A stretch of DNA of 64,000 nt from Gymnopus androsaceus JB14 (taxonomy: Eukaryota > Basidiomycota > Agaricomycetes > Agaricales > Omphalotaceae), in NCBI GenBank assembly GCA_009733575.1, contig ML769409.1, forward strand, positions 301,867-365,866, read 5' to 3'. The position numbers were made by a program, and so were the translations under genes. Shown one piece after another: positions 56,297 to 64,000 of the stretch. How positions within the stretch are numbered: the stretch's first letter is position 1; each line of letters starts with the position of its first letter. Below the pieces are notes generated by a model, which did not search any database, had not been told where the DNA came from, and was given only the letters and a program-made list of their open reading frames with translations.

Positions 56297-57128
56297 GATA
56301 TGCACATGAGTGCCTTTGCCAGCTGCTTTTCCTCATACTCTACATTGCTAGGACTGGCATTGAGGATGGCAAGGGCTGTGAACCCTACTTCAGGATCATG
56401 AATGCCCTTGCTGGAGCTACTCAACATATGTCTGTCTTTAATTGCCATCAATAGCCTATGCTGATGACCATCTGGAGATGTACACTAACCTCAGTTGCTT
56501 CATCTACAACAACTACTGTCAGTTGCTGGAGATCTTGGAGACTTGTAATGCACTGTCACAAAGCATGGTTCAAGCCAGGATCCAGGCTGAAAACTTCTTC
56601 AAGTGGCTTGAGGAAGAAGGGGATTGTTTACAAAGCTTGATGTGTACACCTTCCTCCAAAACACTGGAGATGGAGTACTTCCTCAAGCTGGAATCATTGT
56701 CTGTGTGTCAGGGTTGTCTGAAGAAGGTCCACAAGGTTTGGAAGGCTTATAGAGTGTCTGAGCATGACATAGCCATTATGAAGACCAACAGAAGCTCATT
56801 GCTGATGTTCAAGCTTTAGAACAAAAACTTGGTGTTAGTGCATGCTGGAAAGAAATTTCACCTGAATGGGAAGCAGCAAAGAAGCCGGTGAAAGAATGGG
56901 ACTACAGGAAGGCTTCGGATAAGCTGGAGGGTCTGCTGGTTGCTTGCATCTTTGAGATGACCCACCTGAATGTGGCTGGGACAGGTATGTTGAATTCTTG
57001 CTGCCATTGAATATTGTCTAACTCTATGCATAGGTTATAAAATGCATAAACACTTGGCAAATGCCCTCAAAACATGCTCAAAATCTATCCAGGCTACTAT
57101 CAATGCATACAACATGGCAGCACACACT

Positions 57129-59695
57129 CACTCCGCAGGATCAATTATAAAATAGCCGAAATTTATTCCAAAAAAGATGAAGTAAATGATGATAAATTTT
57201 GCCAAAGATTTCGCTTGAAACAGATCATATATTGCACCCGGAATATGGTTAGAATAATATAATCTTTTTTGTATATAATCCCAGCCAAAAAAGTTTGTGG
57301 GAATTAGTCAGTATTTCAATAGGAAGACAAAATCAATTTCGCCTGATAAATTGTTACAATTCCGCCCGGAAAAGGAATCAGGATGAAAGCCCTTTACTGC
57401 TGCTAAAAGACCATCTTTTGCGCCTGGGAAAGGTCCTGTAGTCTTTGATCTTTCACATGCGTAATTCACTAACTTTTACGCCATCAAACACATGGTACCC
57501 AGTTACTGCCCATTGACTATTTGGCAACTGGCCATCAGAAAAAACTGTTTTGGGCCCAGGAGGATCTAAGGTCACCTAGTCCTCTTAGGCAACCTGAGGC
57601 ATCCTAGTTGGCCCAGGAAAAAGGGTAAAACTTTGGACACCTCAGGTATCCTAGTCATCCTAGGTGTCCTGGGAGATCCTGGGATGTCCTGGGGCATCCT
57701 GGGGTATCCTGGGGCATCCTGAGGCATCCTAGGATAAGAGTTCCATCCCAGGATGCCTCAGGATGCCCCAGGATGCCCCAGGACATCCCAGGATCTCCCA
57801 GGACACCTAGGATGACTAGGATACCTGAGGTGTCCAAAGTTTTACCCTTTTTCCTGGGCCAACTAGGATGCCTCAGGTTGCCTAAGAGGACTAGGTGACC
57901 TTAGATCCTCCTGGGCCCAAAACAGTTTTTGCTGATGTGCCCAGTTGCCTGGGTTCAGATGGTCAATTATCAGATGGTCAATGACAATTGATTGTTTGAC
58001 ATTGCAGCCCGAGTTATGCTTACAAAGCACCGGGTTCTCGAAGCTTAGTAAGCCCATACTTTGAACTTTCATACACACTGTGATCACCAATAACTATGCT
58101 TTTCAGCCTTAGTAAAACATTGTGGGAATTAGATTATTTCAATGCTTACATATGAGAAATACACTCTCTCAAAGAAAAGCATAGAATAAATTCCAATGGG
58201 CTAATTCAGACCTTTTGAATTTCGCATTTTCTGCATATTTCCAAAATCAGAAGTTTTCAACTGAGTTTAGAATTAGTCTCAATGTGGATTGAATACTTTT
58301 ACTTCACAATAAGAGTGAAAGTAATCATATAAGGTGACACATGAAGACCTGCTGAATCAATGTTTTAGGTGGGAACATGGATTTTAGCCTCTGGCTAAAG
58401 CATAATTATCCAATAATTATTGGTAAATATACAGTATTTAACCACTCCTTTGTACAGTGACATTTTCCAAAGTGAGGATGCATCTGGATAAGTACAAATG
58501 GTGTTCAAATTTAAGATATGGGATCTATCAAGGTCCAACACACTCAACTATGTACATCTTCATGTATGCCCTCTCAGGGTAGACAGATTGGTATAGATTT
58601 TATAGGAAGCCAAAAAAGAAAATCAGTTATTATGCAATCAATGATTTTTTTCATGGTATTATTTTATTGTCAGTAGATGCGGATGAGCTTTACAATTATG
58701 TAGATATCCATATGTTGGTACTTGACACCAATATTTGAGGAGAAATTTAATTCTTATAGTTTTGATGAGAATAAGGAATGTGTTCATTGAGTGTCATATG
58801 TGATATTATGGAGGTCCCGGGGCCCAGGATAAGTGTCATTCAGATAGATGCACTATAAAAATATCATCTCAGGCACAGAGCGCACCTCAAAAGATGCCAG
58901 AACCGCATGCAGAATGGGGTATACAAAGGAGTGGTTTTGACCATTTTTGCATATCCAAGAACAATCCTGCCACAGCACATCCATTTTTTCACTAAATTGA
59001 ATGCAATTTGGGGATTTACCCCTTCTGATATCCAGCTTTTTAATGGGAAACTCAGTAGAGTACCAATCCTGGTAGTTTATGCACAGTGAGCAAAATACAG
59101 ATTTGGTGTACAAAGGAGTGGTTAAATACTGTAGTTATGGTAGCTTCTGATAAGTATATTTATCTACTGTTCAGGGCTGAAAGTTCGAAATATAGGCTTA
59201 CTAAGCTTCGAGGACCCGGTGCTTTGTAAGCATAACTCGGGCTGCAATGTCAAACAATCAATTGTCTTTGACCATCTGAACCCAGGCAACTGGGCAGTTG
59301 CCAAATAGTCAATGGGCAGTAACTGGGTACCATGTGTTTGATGGCATAAAAGTTAGTGAATTACGTGCGTGAAAGATCAAAGACTACAGGCCCTTTCCCG
59401 GGTGCAAAAGATGGTCTTTTAGCAGCAGTAAAGGTCTTTCATCCTGATTCCTTTTCTGGGCGGAATTGTAACAATTTACCAGGCGAAATTGATTTGTCTT
59501 CCTATTGAAATACTGACTAATTCCCACAAACTTTTTTGGCCGGGATTATATACAAAAAAGATTATATTATTCTAACCATATTCCGGGTGCAATATATGAT
59601 CTGTTTCAAGCGAAATCTTTGGCGAAATTTATCATCATTTACTTCATCTTTTTCGGAATAAATTTCGGCTGTTTTATAATTGATCCTGCGGAGTG
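57129..59695. mobile_element. CACTA-type non-autonomous element with long inverted ends
   Basis: Ends are CACTCCGCAGGATCA and its complement, flanked by a 3-bp ACT duplication (57126-57128, 59696-59698), both typical of CACTA (CMC) elements. Removing it rejoins KDZ-C in frame (AAHT|FSPPHE). The inverted repeats extend about 520 bp (57129-58060 with an insertion; 59175-59695). The interior contains a further inverted pair, ACAGTATTTAACCACTCCTT (58430) and its complement (59108). No transposase frame. The left arm carries fold-back element 57531-57937. Confidence 0.8.
57531..57937 (-). mobile_element. CATCAG-family fold-back element, reverse copy (407 bp)
   Basis: Same element as 10972-11358 in the other orientation: GCCATCAGAAAAAACTG at the left, CAGTTTTTGCTGATG at the right. 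TG (CA on the element strand) is duplicated (57529-57530, 57938-57939). The right arm of the host CACTA-type element near 59290 gives the empty site. It is 20 bp longer than copy 1 because of extra ~10-bp units (GGCATCCTGG) around the centre. Confidence 0.85.
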
Positions 59696-60289
59696 ACTTT
59701 CTCTCCACCTCATGAACAAGTTGCATGGGACAATATTTTGGAGTTCTCATTTCTCTCTGAGTTTGATATCCTGCATGATGCTTGCACTGATGTCCAAGAG
59801 AAGAAGTAGGCTATGCAGAAAAACAGGGTGCTGATGCAGCAGTTCTTCAAACTGATCTTGGTGGAGACAGAGTTAACAAGGCTGCATACCAAAATTTGGA
59901 AGATGCTGACCTACATGGATGACAAAGAAGAGAAGATAAAGGTAACAGTGGAGAGATTATATGGTACTGACCTGACATTGGCTTTCCAAGTGCACATTCA
60001 TGGTCTTGGGCACTCTTGTTTTAACAAACTGCATTGTCAGTGTTTCTGGGCAATCACTAAGTTGAAGGGCTTTCAGTGCAAGCACCTGGTGCATTTCCAG
60101 CATGGGACTTTGGTGATAGTGGAGAATGTCAGAATGGATGCTGAGGAAGGCTTTAATGTGGGTGATGCTGGGGTGGATGAGGGGGAGGTTGATCCTGATT
60201 TACTTCATGCAATAGATGAAACCAGTATCACAGGTCAAATGATAACTGATCTTGTTCTGAAGCAAGCAGATCCTCAAAGTACAGTCATG

Positions 60290-60855
60290 TAGGCACCAGT
60301 GAGCATGAAATGTGAAAGATATTTAATATATAGTATATCTACTACATGGCCATTATTTGGTAGAAACCCATAACCCCTCCTATTAGAGAGAAATTAGAAC
60401 AATCCAAGCCTCCAACAGGAGACATTAAGGGGGACTGGCAGGTGGATCTAACACGAGTCTTGCAGCCTGTAGTACTGAGTTAATTAGTAGATATGGGATG
60501 TGGAAGTATTGTGTACATGCATGAATTGACCTGCTTCAGCTACCAGCCCACTGCTCATCCTAAGGAAGCAATGTGTCAGCGCAGGTGCTACCAGATTTGG
60601 AGACTGAAAAACAGAGAAGGACTATGCCTCTGAGCTTTGGACCTCATCTCTTGGTCCATTTCATTATTTGGTCATTCTGACTACTTTTTTGACTGTCTTT
60701 GGGTCTTTTTTTATGCTCAGGGAAGCTCAATTGATTATTGAAGAGTGCTACGATATATGCTACAATGTATGGTATATAGAATATGTGACTGAGCTTACCT
60801 TTGGTATGATGAATGTTCAGAAGTAGAGCAGAAATGATTTGTCAGCGTTTGAGTG
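60290..60855 (+). other. KDZ-C downstream region, no gene
   Basis: 60290-60445 is shared with 47585-47760 in inverted orientation, which marks the conserved downstream tail of KDZ-C-type units. No gene was recognised from 60446 to 60855. Confidence 0.5.
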
Positions 60856-60951
60856 CCTGAGTTCTTCCGGCTGTAAAAAATTTCTATGACTCACCTTGGA
60901 TACATGACCAAGGTGAGTCATAGAAATTTATTACAGCCAGAAGAACTCAGG
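60856..60951. mobile_element. 96-bp hairpin MITE
   Basis: Two 44-nt arms (60856-60899, 60908-60951) differ at only two positions. They begin CCTGAGTTCTTC and are separated by an 8-nt loop. TG flanks both sides (60854-60855, 60952-60953). It is too short to code. A minimal MITE, or an element reduced to its two ends. Confidence 0.7.
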
Positions 60952-60959
60952 TGCTAGGG

Positions 60960-61620
60960 TTCCTGCACAGCTTTTTCCATCTTCTCCTCCACATTCATCA
61001 TCAAGTTTGTTCATTGTCCCAAAGGTTTGGTAGTCATACTGCCGTGTCGTTCTTGTTACTGACAATGCTAATAGACTGCCACTCTTCATCATGCAGGCTT
61101 TGTCATGGACTTCACTGGTCTCAGGTATGTGGTTGTTGAATTCTCGTCGTTTTACATTTTGATATCAATGTAGTCACTTCATATCTTACGCTTCTGCAAC
61201 GTCGTCTCCCCCTCCGCCCTGTCGACTGCCTTTGGTTGTCTTGTTGGTCAACGCCCCCATAATTACACATCGAGTTGGTCCATTGTCCATAAGGTATCAT
61301 CAGTCATACTTCACCATTGTCATTGTTGCTGACAATGCTGCTAGAGTGTCAATGTGCGTTATGCATGCTTCAATGATGGTGGAATTTACTGGTCTGAAGG
61401 TACATTGTTGAGTTCTCATTGCAATGATTTACAGTCTAATATTGTTGCAGTCATTCCACAATCTCTTTTGTACTCTGCTCTTCTACAACGCCATGTTCAA
61501 CTCACTATTCACCTTCTCATAGGTAAGTCGTACTCAGCTGCTTATCAACAACTACACCGCTGACCGCCATTGGTTGTCTCACTAGTCCCCAAGCATTGTT
61601 CTTCCCATCACCGTCACCAT
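60960..61620 (+). repeat. Diverged tandem duplication of about 300 bp
   Basis: 60985-61260 and 61265-61590 share CATTGTCC, AGTCATACT, CTGACAATGCT, the TGCATGCTT/CATGCAGGCTT region, ACTGGTCT, TTGTTGAATTCTC, CAACGYC, and GACTGCCTTTGGTTGTCT versus GACCGCCATTGGTTGTCT. Splice-like GGTATGTG and AGGTAAGT occur. The function is unknown. It could be 5' exons of the downstream gene. Confidence 0.5.
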
Positions 61621-62100
61621 TCCATTCTTGATAAGCATTTGCAAATGCACAACCGTTCATCTTCATCGCCGTTCTTTTAATGCGCCCACCACTCATTTCT
61701 GTAAAGCTTGTCCAGTATTATTAGTAACCATTAGTACTAGCAGTAGTGATAGAACGCACCATTCCGTAATAATAATGATCTTGAATTTTATGAAAAAATC
61801 TATCTATCAGTAGTACCAGTATATGTAGCGTTTTGTAACAATGAGGAAATTCAATTAAACTAAAGCAATTGTTTGTGCCCAAATTTGTCCAGTCAAAGCT
61901 GTACATAAATTTCCACTTTTGGGAAAGAATGAACTGTGGTCTGAAACGACCCTAAACTAATGAGACAATTGGAAGTGGCAATGTCTTGTTTAGAAGGACA
62001 ATGGCTAAGCTCAATGCTTGATTTGCATATGAACCAGTCATAGGACAATCAGTATGGTCCTTATCTCACTCAAGTGTTTACACTCACCAACTTCATGATT
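61621..62100. other. No gene recognised
   Basis: A/T-rich, short frames only. It lies directly upstream of the gene starting near 62104 and probably contains its promoter if that gene was ever expressed. Confidence 0.35.
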
Positions 62101-62121
62101 CACTCAGATCTCACTTTTGAA

Positions 62122-64000
62122 ATGACACTGTCTGTCATGGCAAAAACTCGAGCAATGGCCATGGTGTCTGCGGTCAATAAGGCGAAAACCCATGGTGCCA
62201 AAGCCAAGGTTCAAAACAGAAAAACCCTAAAGCTCGACTCCGTTATGATTACTGTCCCCCATCGCCAGAAGCAGGTGAACCCCATGCCTCAGCCCAACCG
62301 TTCACCCTCTCCAGCCAGATCCGTGTCCGAACCCAGTGGCTTGCCTTCACCAGCTGGTTTTACTACTAGCGGTTCAGAATCTATCAAGTGAGATGATATT
62401 CTCAAAGAAGGCTGGCACCTTCTGAAGGCTTACATGGATGGAGAGAAGCACGCATCTGCCAAGGTCATGTCTGACTTCCTCGAAGCCGTGTCACAGCCAG
62501 AGCTGGAAAAGGCCTTTGGGGAGATAATGGGCTGTGAGGATGATGATGAGGAAGGCCAGAAAGTCTTGCAGGCTATGCTCAAAACAAAGCTGGCAGAATT
62601 GGAAACACAGGAAGGGCCAAGTACATCTATTCATTAGAAGATACTGACTGATTTGGTAGAAATTCCAAAGCGCAAAACAATGTTCCACCCCAAGTTCTTC
62701 AAGGAGGACTCTGCGTCTTGGCATCCCATTCGTAATCCCACTCCCTTTTCCCCTGCTTGCTCCTCTTCACCAACCGCTACACCTGGAACCGCTCGTCCTT
62801 ATTGCTTGATGGGATTACCATCCTCAAGCATCCCACCAACTTTGCTGTGCCCTATACCCAGTGTCAGTGAGCATTCATTGTCTACCCTCGAGAAGCCCGA
62901 GTCTCTCCTCCTGGAGGAAGTGGACAATGTCTTTCATCTCGATGGACATGAACAAGCGCTACCCGATGACCAGGGCTCTGTTGCCAGCAACAAACCCAAT
63001 GATGCTGGGCATTTGACTGCTGTTGCGAAGTCAAACAGGGTTTTGGAAATCTCTGTTGCGGTGGAGGAAAGGAGGCAAACACTCCTGAATCTAGTTAAGC
63101 AGCAGAGGAAGAAGGCTTCGGCTAAGATGAAGGAGCAAACTTCAAAAAGTTGAACAAAGGGGAAGGGAAAGGGGAAGAAAAGGAAAGGCAACAATATCTC
63201 TAGAGCACCAGATGATGACGTCGACGAGTCGTCTGGGCAAGCTGAGGAGGAAAACGAAGAGATGGACAAGAAGCAAGGGAGGTTATCAAAGGATGTCAAA
63301 GCACAAGCCCTTGCGCTTCATCAACAATACCATGACAACCTTGAAGCGCTGGTGACGAAGGAGGGGAAAACAGTGGGCTGCCTCTTGCAAGCTGTTGGAG
63401 ATGTGGTACGTGACAACCGAGCACTGAATCAATGGAACGGGTTCCAAGCTTTCACGGTTCATCCCAATGGCTTAAACATGAAACCAAAGGAGGGACAGTC
63501 CAATAAGGACTTTCAGGAGGAGATCCGTGTGTTGTACCTTGAAAAGCGCAATGACAATGACGAGGAGGAGTTCAAGGGCGCTATGGAGTGGTACAAAAAA
63601 GCCATGGCCACCCAAACAGCCGAGAAACGTCTCGAGGGACTTTCTGAGAAGGAACTTCAGAAGCTGGCTGCACCTTTCATCAATGGAGTACGTTTTCCGA
63701 ATATTCAACTATTCAATGACTCATTTTACAATATCTATAGGGACGTCAAATTTACGAGGTATATCAAGTACTATTGTGCTTTGGATGGATTGTTGACGCA
63801 GTGTCTGCGCGTGCCATTGCTTTTGGTGGTGACCCGCTATATGTTGCCATGAAGGATGCAAATCCTTCGCAGTTGAAAAGTCAATCTGTCAACTACGGCA
63901 CTATGATTCACTCTCAACTGATGTTGAAGAAACAGGGCGGGGTTGCGCTCAATCTGGTGAAGCAGGGGATGGTCAACCAATACTTAAACGAAGGCACAGA
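62122..64000 (+). pseudogene. Unrecognised gene with three nonsense codons, running off the window
   Basis: One reading frame runs from ATGACACTGTCTGTC to about 63690 and is broken only by TGA at 62389-62391, TAG at 62635-62637 and TGA at 63151-63153; all fit C-to-T changes of CGA or CAG. The protein is basic and Ser/Pro-rich at first (RSPSPARSVSEPSGLPSPAG), then charged (KGKGKGKKRKG, DDDVDESSGQ). Next comes a helical domain with ALNQWNGFQAF and EFKGAMEWYKKAMATQ. After intron(s) between about 63690 and 63800 it continues as AIAFGGDPLYVAMKDANPSQ. Similar Trp-Asn-containing nuclear-looking proteins occur near transposons in Agaricomycetes, but I cannot name a family. Confidence 0.6.

Larger units (their letters stand above)
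52080..60292 (+). pseudogene. KDZ-C: third KDZ transposase, split by two transposons
   Basis: The homology can be followed through several exons: AGLIPTTPLVHTYTVTV, IGIQPFTKTICNLTDEPFKP and YVQAALGCNEKDWQMLNSCP (52820-53105); DYVLSQDKVNVWAKENWEDM (53290-53350); LDCTYDCRCKLGKSVKHSPL with the catalytic Asp region (54470-54530); then, after an insertion, GIEDGKGCEPYF, NALAGATQHMSVFNCHQ and EMYTNLSCFIYNNYCQLLEI (56350-56530); GYKMHKHLANAL and INAYNMAAHT (57030-57128). After a second insertion come FSPPHEQVAWDNILEFSFLS and a helical C-terminus ending at 60290. Introns are short. Stops and frameshifts are numerous. It differs in subgroup from KDZ-A and KDZ-B. Confidence 0.8.

Noticed and set aside
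1..64000. tRNA, rRNA, CRISPR or bacterial-type operon features
   Set aside because: None was found. Introns, element types and codon contexts are eukaryotic, so ribosome binding sites and operators were not annotated.

Overview
The window looks like a transposon graveyard from an Agaricomycete (mushroom-forming basidiomycete) genome. Three observations support this. Protein-coding fragments carry 50-60 bp spliceosomal introns. Three separate KDZ (Kyakuja-Dileera-Zisupton) transposase relics of the kind expanded in Agaricomycetes are present. The retrotransposons are fungal Ty3/Gypsy types. The species cannot be named from the sequence. No tRNA, rRNA or CRISPR was seen.

Layout. 1-5.4 kb: MITE and LTR scraps and a decayed lysine-rich gene tail. 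5.48-14.03 kb: a host ribonucleotide reductase large-subunit (RNR1) pseudogene cut into three pieces. The first insertion is a 1.88 kb solo-LTR-like element (minus strand), itself interrupted by a 1.76 kb copy of the same family (plus strand). The second is a 2.9 kb LTR element whose LTR carries a further fold-back element. 14.06-19.3 kb: CxC2-type KDZ transposase relic (KDZ-A) with its own fold-back insertion. 19.4-24.4 kb: a giant palindromic element with three nested insertions, set in an AAATATTTGG-rich tandem repeat. 24.38-27.64 kb: a mariner-type transposon with perfect 36-bp ends and a frameshifted transposase. 28-33.95 kb: Gypsy-1, with a third copy of the 1.88 kb LTR in its gag. 33.95-38.26 kb: remains of Gypsy-2 on the minus strand. 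Between its integrase and 3' LTR, on the opposite strand, lies the only apparently intact multi-exon gene of the window (421 codons). 38.27-39.4 kb: GGGTAGCTACCC repeat array. 39.4-47.6 kb: minus-strand CxC1-type KDZ transposase (KDZ-B), an unknown gene and an Spt5-like NGN/KOW gene. 47.6-50.3 kb: TET/JBP-like dioxygenase relic. 52.1-60.3 kb: a third KDZ transposase (KDZ-C) split by two transposons. 60.3-64 kb: a hairpin MITE, a duplicated segment, and an unrecognised gene with three nonsense codons that runs off the window.

Two observations stand out. (1) The interior of the LTR element at 10895-13792 is tiled over about 2 kb by dozens of different short, near-perfect hairpins. Hairpins are kept where duplicated segments have diverged in sequence. 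I know of no described retroelement with this architecture. (2) Five insertions (10972, 20493, 47975, 54583, 57531) share CATCAG...CTGATG termini and 2-bp target duplications. Each is checked against an empty site inside this window, and they look like one unclassified transposon family. Nesting and target-site duplications let much of the insertion history be read directly. Nearly all nonsense codons whose original residue can be guessed fit C-to-T or G-to-A change, as expected from cytosine methylation or RIP-like decay.
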